This document shows positions 1 through 8,600 of a stretch of 8,600 nt of DNA, piece by piece. This DNA is from Chlamydiia bacterium (GTDB lineage Bacteria; Chlamydiota; Chlamydiia; Chlamydiales; Simkaniaceae), in assembly GCA_020440405.1 (NCBI GenBank), contig JAGROF010000035.1, forward strand, positions 1-8,600, written 5' to 3'. The notes beneath the pieces were generated by a model. The model saw only the letters and a list, made by a program, of their open reading frames with translations. It made no database searches and had not been told where the DNA came from. Within the stretch, counting starts at the first letter, position 1; each line of letters opens with the position of its first letter. The position numbers and the translations under genes were made by a program.

Positions 1-74
1 TCGGCACCCTCCAACGGGTGAAGCTTCACAGCTACAACCACCAAACCTTGATTGGTGACTTGCTTTCTAATTAA
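1..74 (+). CDS. C-terminal end of an unidentified protein (partial)
   Basis: The frame beginning at base 3 is open from the window edge to a TAA at 72-74 and reads GTLQRVKLHSYNHQTLIGDL followed by LSN. The composition is protein-like and no other gene covers the segment. The stop is followed by AT-rich sequence and then by the promoter of the next gene, as expected for a gene end. Only 23 residues are visible, so no family can be given, and the open frame could be chance. No terminator hairpin follows it. Confidence 0.4.
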   Translation, partial: GTLQRVKLHSYNHQTLIGDLLSN

Positions 75-108
75 AAAAATGACCCCTATTTTATTATAAA
101 AATCATTG

Positions 109-117
109 TGCTATGAT
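109..117 (+). promoter_or_regulatory. Extended -10 promoter of the duplicated-domain gene
   Basis: TGC followed directly by TATGAT (112-117) forms an extended -10 element, with five of six bases matching TATAAT. There is no good -35 hexamer at 16-19 bp upstream, only T/A-rich sequence; an extended -10 often compensates for this. A start near 124 would give a leader of about 27 nt that includes the SD. Assigned by inspection only. Confidence 0.45.
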
Positions 118-136
118 TCTTTTAATAAAAATTTTT

Positions 137-145
137 AAAGGGGGA
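137..145 (+). promoter_or_regulatory. Ribosome binding site for the gene at 151
   Basis: The purine run AAAGGGGGA lies 5 nt before the ATG at 151 and supports that start over the later in-frame Met codons. Confidence 0.6.
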
Positions 146-150
146 TTTTA

Positions 151-1737
151 ATGTCTGTTAAAACTATATCTGAATCTGCACCTGCAAAAAGGCAATGCAT
201 CGCTCCAACGCTTTCAGAAAGTCATCCCACCACGTCCTCAGAAAGGCCCATTTCATTGACTGAGACACTCCCTTTCCCTGAAGTTATCGATTCCATTTGT
301 TCTTATCCTCTCCCCAAAAAAGGAATTTATATCGGGTTTAGCTTCCTTATGGATCTCAATGTTTTAGCCCGCCGCCCTGTCGAAAAAGCGTATCTTTGCT
401 CAAACAACCTGAGAGAAACGACCCTTTATCTTTGGATTCAGCAGATGATTGTTAACACCCCCTCCCGCCAAGACTTTCTCATAGCATTAGAAGATGAGCT
501 AGCCTCAAAGGAAACCTACTACCTAGAGGTTGGCTACAGCGTTAGAGAAGCTATTGACTTGCTCACAGCGCCTCAGTATAGCTGGTTGCATACGGATGAG
601 GCCTATGCAGCCGTCCGCAGCCTTTACCAAAAAGGGGGAATCATTCATTCACCTCTTAACTTAAAAGATCAAGAAACAATTGAAAACCTCGCTCAAGCAG
701 CCCATGCAAATGGACAAGTCTTTGATGTGATTTCACTCCATAGGGCAGAAACTCTTACGGAAAGTGAATATAAAACTCTCACCCAACTTTTTACCCCTGA
801 TACAATCCTTGCCACTCCCTCTCCATATGGACTCGACGTTACACAACCCAAAGCTCCCATTCCTCAAACCCGATCTGAACTGTTCCATGCACTCAACCGC
901 CGCTCCTTCCGTTACAATCCCTCTGACTTTCATGGTCACCCTTTCCTTCTGACAACAGAGGATGGTCATCCTGGCATTTTTAGACAGATCGATAGGATGC
1001 CTCAAAGTTCAGAAGGGGGACTTTACCTGGGATTTGCTTTTGAGTTTAACTACCATATCTTAGCTAGACGCAACATCAAAAAAGCCTATATTTGTGACAT
1101 TGCCCCCTCCATGACAGCTCTTTATACCTGGGTGCAAACTGCTGTGACAAACACCCTATCTAGAGAAACATTTATGGCGCAGTTTCAGGAAGAACTCTTT
1201 GTCAATAAGGACATCTATTTCCCAGATCTCGATCTCGCAGGCGACAATGAGCTGAGCGCTTATCTTAAAGACGTTTTTAATCATTATGCCACCTTTGAGT
1301 TTAGCTGGCTTAAAGATGATGCCTCATATCGATGCGTTCGAGATCTCTATCGGAACGGAAAAATTGTTCACATGCGCCTCAATCTTGCCCAAGATACGGA
1401 TCGGATCCGCACCCTTGCAACAGAAGGAACCTTTGATGTAGTTTACATCTCTAATATCACAGAGTGGGTGCGATTCAAGGACCACGACCATTACGGCCAA
1501 ATGGTTGAACATTTAGAATCCCTCGTTTCAGAAAACACCATTCTTGTCGACTCAAAAAGAGCAAAACCTTTTATAGGACGGGCTGTCTCTCGGCTCACAG
1601 TCGGGAACCTCCCCGATTTTACCTTTGACAGGTTGGACGAAATTCCTTTACTCGATAAATATCGTCGCAGCCAAGCCCGTAGAGCAGGAAGGTATCGAGG
1701 GCGTGTTGGCCGCCAACTTCACCTTCTTAGAAACTAA
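151..1737 (+). CDS. Tandem-duplicated, methyltransferase-like (LIC_10091-type) domain protein, possible effector
   Basis: This 528-aa protein contains two diverged copies of one domain, at about residues 57-222 and 288-470. Matching blocks are GIYIGFSF/GLYLGFAF (58-65/290-296), LARR (72-75/304-307), KAYLC/KAYIC (79-83/311-315), NTPSRQDF/NTLSRETF (102-109/334-341), YSWL.TDEAY..VRSLY/FSWLKDDASY..VRDLY (143-159/384-400), LNL (169-171/410-412) and FDV (191-193/428-430). From memory, the order GxYLG..., a hydrophobic strand ending in an acidic turn, WL..D..Y..VR.L, a short strand, then FDVVYISNITEW resembles the LIC_10091-type family of Rossmann, methyltransferase-like proteins of unknown function. 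Neither copy clearly keeps the acidic/Gly ligand motifs I associate with SAM binding, so catalysis is doubtful. Residues 1-43 hold 20 Ser/Thr/Pro and no hydrophobic signal peptide, which is compatible with type III secretion. The tail (505-528) has 9 Arg. The SD at 137-145 supports the start. The gene is convergent with the LRR gene and overlaps its stop by 4 nt. The domain assignment is moderately sure; the function is unknown. Confidence 0.85.
   Translation: MSVKTISESAPAKRQCIAPTLSESHPTTSSERPISLTETLPFPEVIDSICSYPLPKKGIYIGFSFLMDLNVLARRPVEKAYLCSNNLRETTLYLWIQQMIVNTPSRQDFLIALEDELASKETYYLEVGYSVREAIDLLTAPQYSWLHTDEAYAAVRSLYQKGGIIHSPLNLKDQETIENLAQAAHANGQVFDVISLHRAETLTESEYKTLTQLFTPDTILATPSPYGLDVTQPKAPIPQTRSELFHALNRRSFRYNPSDFHGHPFLLTTEDGHPGIFRQIDRMPQSSEGGLYLGFAFEFNYHILARRNIKKAYICDIAPSMTALYTWVQTAVTNTLSRETFMAQFQEELFVNKDIYFPDLDLAGDNELSAYLKDVFNHYATFEFSWLKDDASYRCVRDLYRNGKIVHMRLNLAQDTDRIRTLATEGTFDVVYISNITEWVRFKDHDHYGQMVEHLESLVSENTILVDSKRAKPFIGRAVSRLTVGNLPDFTFDRLDEIPLLDKYRRSQARRAGRYRGRVGRQLHLLRN
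319..816 (+). repeat. Repeat A of the duplicated domain (residues 57-222)
   Basis: First copy of the intragenic domain duplication, recognised at protein level. It is the more diverged copy: the strand that reads VVYISNITEW in copy B is VISLHRAETL here, and the acidic turn CDI is CSN. The DNA is too diverged for this to be a recent duplication. Confidence 0.75.
1012..1560 (+). repeat. Repeat B of the duplicated domain (residues 288-470)
   Basis: Second copy of the domain. It keeps the family-like blocks better (KAYICDIAPS, FSWLKDDASY, FDVVYISNITEW) and carries about a dozen extra residues around 355-372 that copy A lacks. A linker of about 65 residues (223-287) separates it from copy A. Confidence 0.75.
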
Positions 1738-2189
1738 GAAATGACTCGAATGTTCTCTGGAAAACGTCCCCTATGCTGAACCCCACAACCCTCTATATCC
1801 AGAACCACAATATGACTCTCAGAAAGATCAGGAGTGGAAGGAATCTGATTGTGAGCCACGAAAAGCTTTTCCAGTCTCTGCGGAATCGGGGGAAAATCTT
1901 TTAAATCATTGTAACTTAAATCCAGCACCTTCAACTTGGTAAGGCGCCGTATTGCCTCAGGCACCTCGGAAATATTGTTACGCGAAAGATCAAGTCTTTC
2001 TAGGTTTGGCAATTGAAACAAAAGACTTGGAATGACTTTTAGCCCCCTTTGGGACAACCGGACTGCAGTGATAACCGGAGCAAACGCTTGGAAATTGACC
2101 TCGGTGACAACTACAGTTGTCTCCCCTACTTTTGCTTCCACGCTAAATGCTTCACCATACCCCCTCAGAACTTCTAATCGACAGCTCAA
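1734..2189 (-). CDS. Small leucine-rich-repeat protein
   Basis: This 151-aa protein consists mostly of leucine-rich repeats: about 40-62 (ITAVRLSQRGL.VIP), 63-85 (LERLDLSRNNISEVPEAIRR), 86-105 (LKVLDLSYNDLKDFP), 106-126 (LEKLFVAHNQIPSTP) and a degenerate cap from 127 (IVVLDIEGCGV). The repeat LxxLDLSxNxLxxxP with 20-23 residue spacing is the bacterial/typical LRR type, which builds a curved protein-binding solenoid. Residues 1-39 are non-repeat, and there is no signal peptide or membrane segment, so it is cytosolic or secreted by a signal-independent route. The start is TTG (minus strand, 2189-2187), fixed by a strong AAGGAG 5 nt upstream. Its own promoter is visible. The 3' end is tail-to-tail with the duplicated-domain gene, with a 4-nt overlap. 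An adaptor, inhibitor or host-directed role is possible; the partner is unknown. Confidence 0.85.
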   Translation of the reverse strand: MSCRLEVLRGYGEAFSVEAKVGETTVVVTEVNFQAFAPVITAVRLSQRGLKVIPSLLFQLPNLERLDLSRNNISEVPEAIRRLTKLKVLDLSYNDLKDFPPIPQRLEKLFVAHNQIPSTPDLSESHIVVLDIEGCGVQHRGRFPENIRVIS

Positions 2190-2194
2190 GATAA

Positions 2195-2200
2195 CTCCTT
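2195..2200 (-). promoter_or_regulatory. Strong SD that fixes a TTG start
   Basis: On the minus strand AAGGAG lies 5 nt before TTG at 2189-2187. No ATG in this frame is comparably placed, so the LRR protein most likely begins with TTG-encoded Met. Confidence 0.7.
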
Positions 2201-2216
2201 AAAAAAACAAAAATGC

Positions 2217-2246
2217 ATCATACTGAATATTTTACTTTTATGACAA
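2217..2246 (-). promoter_or_regulatory. Sigma-70-type promoter of the LRR gene
   Basis: On the minus strand a -35 TTGTCA (2246-2241, 5/6) is separated by 18 bp from a -10 TATGAT (2222-2217, 5/6). A start near 2210 gives a leader of about 21 nt with the AAGGAG SD. The hexamers, spacing and leader length agree with each other. Confidence 0.55.
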
Positions 2247-2337
2247 GAATTTTTGAAACCCATACTAGATAGTGTCGTCTTGAGAAGATTATTCAAGAAG
2301 AAGCTTATATGAGAGAAGTTCAAGGCGACCGATGCAG

Positions 2338-2357
2338 AAAGCCCATTTCGGGCTTTT
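2338..2357 (+). terminator. GC hairpin, possible weak terminator or attenuator
   Basis: AAAGCCC (2338-2344), a five-base loop and GGGCTTT (2350-2356) form a perfect 7-bp stem followed by only one more T before GAAGG. The U-tract is short, so termination would be weak. It lies at the tip of the larger foldback and about 115 bp before the hicB-like ATG, where it could attenuate readthrough from an upstream start. It may equally be only a structural hairpin. Confidence 0.3.
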
Positions 2358-2371
2358 GAAGGAGGTCAATG

Positions 2372-2398
2372 ATGAAATTCTCCATAAAAACTTCTTAA
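2372..2398 (+). CDS. Possible eight-codon leader mini-ORF
   Basis: ATG AAA TTC TCC ATA AAA ACT TCT TAA encodes MKFSIKTS. It lies 5 nt after AAGGAGGT (2359-2366), a full match to the canonical SD and the strongest in the window; an ATG one codon earlier (2369) would be too close to it. It ends 73 nt before the hicB-like start and lies inside the 3' half of the foldback, so ribosomes on it would disturb that structure. It may be a leader peptide, the remnant of a decayed gene, or chance. There is no sign of amino-acid-specific attenuation such as a run of one residue. Confidence 0.25.
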   Translation: MKFSIKTS

Positions 2399-2471
2399 GG
2401 GATAAGCTACACATGACGATACTATCGCAAGGAAAGCAAAGCTAAACCCCAATAAGGGAGAAAAATAGACA

Positions 2472-2909
2472 ATGGAACTGGATGGAATTATCGAGAAAGA
2501 TCCAAAAGGAAAATACTGGATTGTTGAAATCGCATCTCTAGAATTAATGACCCAAGGGAAAAACCGAAAGAATGCCCTAGATATGATTCAAGATGCTGTT
2601 CTTGAACTAGTTGAATCTTACTTTGGAAAAACAGCCCGAAAGGCCTTTAAGCTTTCTCTTTCAGAAGATGGAAGTGATGGCTTTGGGCTCAGTTGTAACA
2701 ACGATAAACTTCTCTTATCTCTAGCTTTAAGGCGTCAAAGGGAAGTCAGTGGGTTAACAATTCGTGAGGTTGCCTCAAATCTAGGATCTAAATCTCCCAA
2801 TGCCTATTCACAATATGAAAAAGGGACCATCAATATCTCTTTAGATAAGTATGAGTCTCTTCTCCATGCAGCAAACCCTCAAACAACCTGTGCAATCCGA
2901 TTAGGATAA
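2472..2909 (+). CDS. HicB-like antitoxin / XRE-type HTH regulator, no HicA partner
   Basis: This 145-aa protein has two parts. Residues 4-50 (GIIEKDPKGKYWIVEIASLE, then TQGKNRKNALDMIQDAVLEL) match the HicB pattern of an acidic/Gly turn, a beta hairpin, TQGxxxxEA and an amphipathic helix. Residues 80-134 (LLLSLALRRQREVSGLTIRE, then SQYEKGTINISLDKYESLL) form a helix-turn-helix of the Cro/C1 type. In HicAB modules HicB binds the HicA mRNA interferase and represses its own operon. Here no HicA-like ORF (about 60-90 aa with the GSH motif) is present: the upstream gap lacks one and the next gene is on the other strand. It may be an orphan antitoxin or a transcription factor. An in-frame TAG two codons upstream fixes ATG 2472 as the first start. 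The best SD, AAGGGAG (2454-2460), is 11 nt away, which is long. The stop lies 6 bp from that of the convergent membrane gene. Confidence 0.8.
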   Translation: MELDGIIEKDPKGKYWIVEIASLELMTQGKNRKNALDMIQDAVLELVESYFGKTARKAFKLSLSEDGSDGFGLSCNNDKLLLSLALRRQREVSGLTIREVASNLGSKSPNAYSQYEKGTINISLDKYESLLHAANPQTTCAIRLG

Positions 2910-2915
2910 GTTCTT

Positions 2916-3518
2916 TTACATCATGAGTTCGCGGTCGGGAATCTCGCTTTCCTTAATGAAGGCAGCAAGAAAGAGTCCAGCAAGGAACCAAGTGATGACA
3001 AGATCAGCGATCATCACGAAGGTGAATTTCCATCCAGCGCCAAACCAGTTACAGTCAGGAATGAATCCGAGCACGCCAACGGTTAGCCCGACAATCATGA
3101 CAAAAAGAAGACGCCCTTTATAGCTCAGTTCTGTGGCTTGTTTGAGGAGCCAGCAAATAAGGATAGCTCCTGCAAATTGGGTCAAAAACGAGTAGACGTA
3201 AATACTCAGATGAGTCGGATCCATGCCACCAACTTTAATTTGTGCATAGACAAAGGGACCTTTTTTCATGGCAGCACGTTGCTCTTCAAGATTTTTTGCA
3301 ATTTCATGAGGAGAAAGGTTTCCTTCTGTCGATGTGGCATAGGGAGCCACGTAAACGCCACCTTTAGGAGCATTTTCCTTCATCACCCAGAGCACAAACT
3401 CTTGGTTGCTAAATTTGTTCATTGCTGCATCGTGCCAGGGAAGCACAGTCCAAGAAATAAAGGACCACACAAAGGCAATGATGGCTCCAATAAACGCTCC
3501 AAAGATCACTTTAATCAT
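2916..3518 (-). CDS. Four-helix inner-membrane protein of unknown function
   Basis: This 200-aa protein has four predicted transmembrane segments, near residues 4-26, 105-125, 136-154 and 165-188. About 80 residues between TM1 and TM2 form a soluble loop (WHDAAMNKFSNQEFVLWVMK, then ENAPKGGVYVAPY, later a charged helix EIAKNLEEQRAAMKK). The core FVWSFISWTVLPWH in TM1 and the loop pattern resemble a conserved uncharacterised bacterial membrane protein family that I recall but cannot name with confidence. It has no catalytic motif or transporter signature. It is the third gene of the glgB-ligA unit, 31 bp after ligA. The SD AAAAAGGT (minus strand, 3534-3527) is 8 nt before the ATG, and its GG lies in a hairpin with the ligA end. 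The C-terminal MM lies next to the convergent hicB-like gene. The function is unknown. Confidence 0.85.
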   Translation of the reverse strand: MIKVIFGAFIGAIIAFVWSFISWTVLPWHDAAMNKFSNQEFVLWVMKENAPKGGVYVAPYATSTEGNLSPHEIAKNLEEQRAAMKKGPFVYAQIKVGGMDPTHLSIYVYSFLTQFAGAILICWLLKQATELSYKGRLLFVMIVGLTVGVLGFIPDCNWFGAGWKFTFVMIADLVITWFLAGLFLAAFIKESEIPDRELMM

Positions 3519-3519
3519 A

Positions 3520-7574
<4,055 letters not shown>

Positions 7575-7602
7575 GAACCTATCCTACTTATATCTCTACC
7601 CC

Positions 7603-7631
7603 TTGTCTACTATTTTTGGATGGAATATAAT
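7603..7631 (+). promoter_or_regulatory. Promoter of the lipid-kinase-family gene
   Basis: TTGTCT (7603-7608, 4/6 to the -35 consensus), a 17-bp spacer and a perfect TATAAT (7626-7631) form the best-looking promoter in the window. Transcription would start near 7638, only about 2 nt before the ATG at 7640, so the mRNA would be leaderless or nearly so. Confidence 0.65.
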
Positions 7632-7652
7632 TGTAGGACATGAAGAAGTCAC
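7624..7652 (-). promoter_or_regulatory. Candidate promoter of the glgB-ligA unit
   Basis: On the minus strand GTGACT (7652-7647, 4/6) is followed after 17 bp by TATATT (7629-7624, 5/6). The predicted start near 7617 leaves a leader of about 43 nt that includes the glgB SD. The -10 overlaps the opposite-strand TATAAT, and the -35 lies inside the divergent coding region. An alternative, TAGACA (7609-7604), 17 bp, TAGGAT (7586-7581), would start at the ATG itself and is less likely. Confidence 0.4.
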
Positions 7653-8560
7653 TATTCTTATTATTTCTTTTTTGCGCTCCTTTATTTGGGAAAACAAAAA
7701 TAACTTTTATCGTAAATCCCTTTTCTGGAGTGGGAAAGCAAAAAAGAATTGAACGTTTGATCAAAAAAAACTTGAACCGGAAGGTTTTTGAATACGAAAT
7801 CTTGTACACCGCCTACCCCAAACATGCTACAGAATTAAGCGCTGGAGCGATCAAACGGGGCTCTGAAATCATTGTGGCGGTGGGGGGTGATGGATCGGTT
7901 AATGAAGTCGCCCAAGGGATGATCGGCTCTTCAGCAGCCTTAGCCATTGTTCCCACAGGGTCTGGAAATGGATTTGCCCGCCACTTTGATATCCCTACAG
8001 ATCCCGCGAAAGCCATTCAAGTGATCAATCAACAAAAAGACCTCTGGATTGACACGGTTCGGATCAATGAAGAGGCCTACTTGGGCGTCGCAGGGATTGG
8101 TTTTGATGCCGATGTAAGCGCCACCTTTGCAAACTTTAACATCCGCGGCCCTGCGTCTTACCTCCTAGCCGTCCTCTCAGAGCTTCCCCAATATAAGCCT
8201 CAAGATTACGATCTTGTAATCGACGGCAAGCCCTTCCATAAACGTGCCTTTCTCATCTGCTTTGCCAATGCCAAGCAATATGGGAATAATGCCTTCATTG
8301 CCCCCAATGCAAAAATTGATGATGGCTTTCTGGACGTGATCATTTGGAAAGAGTTCCCTCCCCATGCTGCTCCCAAGCTTGTTCATGATCTCTTCACCAA
8401 ACACCTAGAAGATTCCAAATACACCGAATCCTTTCGCTGCCAAGAAGTGATCTTGAAAAAACCTCTAAAAACCCTCCACATTGATGGGGAACCCCTTTCT
8501 GTGGAAGATGATGTCTACATCCGCATCCTTCCTTCTTCCCTCAAAATCCTTGTCCCCTAG
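7640..8560 (+). CDS. Diacylglycerol/lipid kinase family protein (DAGK catalytic domain, YegS/LCB5-like)
   Basis: This 306-aa protein has a complete DAGK-type lipid kinase fold, which transfers ATP phosphate to a lipid hydroxyl (diacylglycerol, sphingoid base or related lipid) at the membrane. Visible motifs are IVNPFSGVGK (24-33), VGGDGSVNEV (81-90, nucleotide-binding GGDG), PTGSGNGFAR (105-114), GIGFDADVS (152-160), the second domain block APNAKIDDGFLDV (221-233) and HIDGEP (280-285). The substrate cannot be told from sequence. Residues 1-17 (MKKSLFLLFLFCAPLFG) look like a signal peptide or membrane anchor, which is unusual because these kinases normally begin at about KITFIVNP and use cytosolic ATP. 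The C at residue 12 has no good lipobox. No ATG, GTG or TTG lies in frame between 7640 and the NPFSG motif, so this start is forced. The promoter leaves almost no leader. The gene is divergent from glgB. Confidence 0.9.
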   Translation: MKKSLFLLFLFCAPLFGKTKITFIVNPFSGVGKQKRIERLIKKNLNRKVFEYEILYTAYPKHATELSAGAIKRGSEIIVAVGGDGSVNEVAQGMIGSSAALAIVPTGSGNGFARHFDIPTDPAKAIQVINQQKDLWIDTVRINEEAYLGVAGIGFDADVSATFANFNIRGPASYLLAVLSELPQYKPQDYDLVIDGKPFHKRAFLICFANAKQYGNNAFIAPNAKIDDGFLDVIIWKEFPPHAAPKLVHDLFTKHLEDSKYTESFRCQEVILKKPLKTLHIDGEPLSVEDDVYIRILPSSLKILVP

Positions 8561-8600
8561 AAATTATAGCTGAATTAGTTTAAAATAGTAACAATTCATC

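Larger units (their letters stand above)
2268..2426. repeat. Imperfect inverted repeat / foldback upstream of hicB-like gene
   Basis: GATAGTGTCGTC (2268-2279) and GACGATACTATC (2415-2426) pair over 12 positions with one G-U. Immediately inside, CTTGAGAAG (2279-2287) pairs with CTTCTTAAG (2391-2399) over 9 positions with one G-U (the first base is shared with the outer stem), leaving 15 nt unpaired on the 3' side. Further in, TTAT (2305-2308) can pair with ATAA (2384-2387), GAGAA (2313-2317) with TTCTC (2378-2382), TTCAA (2319-2323) with TTGAA (2356-2360), and the 2338-2356 hairpin sits at the tip. It could be a structured RNA or leader, or the remnant of a small inverted-repeat element. No target-site duplication is visible at the ends. 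A 12-nt match of this kind in a gap this size is not extremely unlikely by chance; the nesting is what makes it notable. Confidence 0.4.

Noticed and set aside
178..198. Nuclear-localisation-like PAKRQ in the 528-aa protein
   Set aside because: Only two adjacent basic residues. Such strings are common by chance and no second basic cluster lies nearby.
2426..2460. Riboswitch-like string GCAAAGCTAAACC before the hicB-like gene
   Set aside because: It vaguely recalls c-di-GMP riboswitch segments, but the other conserved parts of that aptamer are missing and the downstream gene is not typical.
2261..2471. Retron-like ncRNA (12-nt end pairing resembling a1/a2)
   Set aside because: No reverse transcriptase is in the window and no msr/msd arrangement can be recognised. 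End pairing alone is not enough.
2300..2471. Hidden hicA gene upstream of the hicB-like gene
   Set aside because: All three plus frames are broken by stops into pieces of fewer than about 30 codons, and none resembles the HicA GSH region. Complete loss is more likely than a single frameshift.

Overview
The window most likely comes from a bacterium of the Chlamydiota, probably an environmental, amoeba-associated lineage rather than Chlamydia itself. The main evidence is the glycogen branching enzyme. As far as I can compare from memory, its catalytic domain follows the chlamydial GlgB closely (WGYQVTGYYA, DWVPGHFPTD, MHVDGLRVDAVSSM, GEWVPN..GG.ENL). An effector-like N-terminus, a small leucine-rich-repeat protein and an unpaired antitoxin-like regulator also fit a host-associated bacterium. 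The assignment is an inference; no search was run.

Layout. Positions 1-74 look like the last 23 codons of a plus-strand gene. Positions 151-1737 (+) encode a 528-aa protein built from two diverged copies of one ~165-residue domain, which resembles a methyltransferase-like Rossmann family of unknown function; it has a Ser/Thr/Pro-rich N-terminus and an Arg-rich C-terminus. Its stop overlaps the stop of a convergent 151-aa LRR gene (1734-2189, -) that starts at TTG. The 282-bp gap at 2190-2471 holds the LRR promoter and, at 2268-2426, an imperfect foldback that contains a GC-rich hairpin and an eight-codon mini-ORF behind a perfect Shine-Dalgarno. Next is a HicB-like antitoxin/HTH regulator without a visible HicA toxin (2472-2909, +).

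A three-gene minus-strand unit occupies 7574 down to 2916: glgB, then ligA (ATGA overlap, no visible SD), then a four-helix membrane protein 31 bp further on. A hairpin over the ligA stop pairs with part of the membrane gene's SD. A diacylglycerol/lipid-kinase family gene (7640-8560, +) is divergent from glgB across 65 bp with overlapping promoter elements. It has an unusual secretory-looking N-terminus and almost no leader.

How they work together. glgB (glycogen), ligA (DNA joining) and the membrane protein have no obvious pathway in common, so their link appears to be expression coupling. The left half (duplicated-domain protein, LRR, orphan HicB, foldback) is accessory in character and the right half is core metabolism. 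I found no complete defence system, CRISPR array, tRNA, rRNA or intact transposon. The least explained parts are the duplicated-domain protein and the foldback upstream of hicB.
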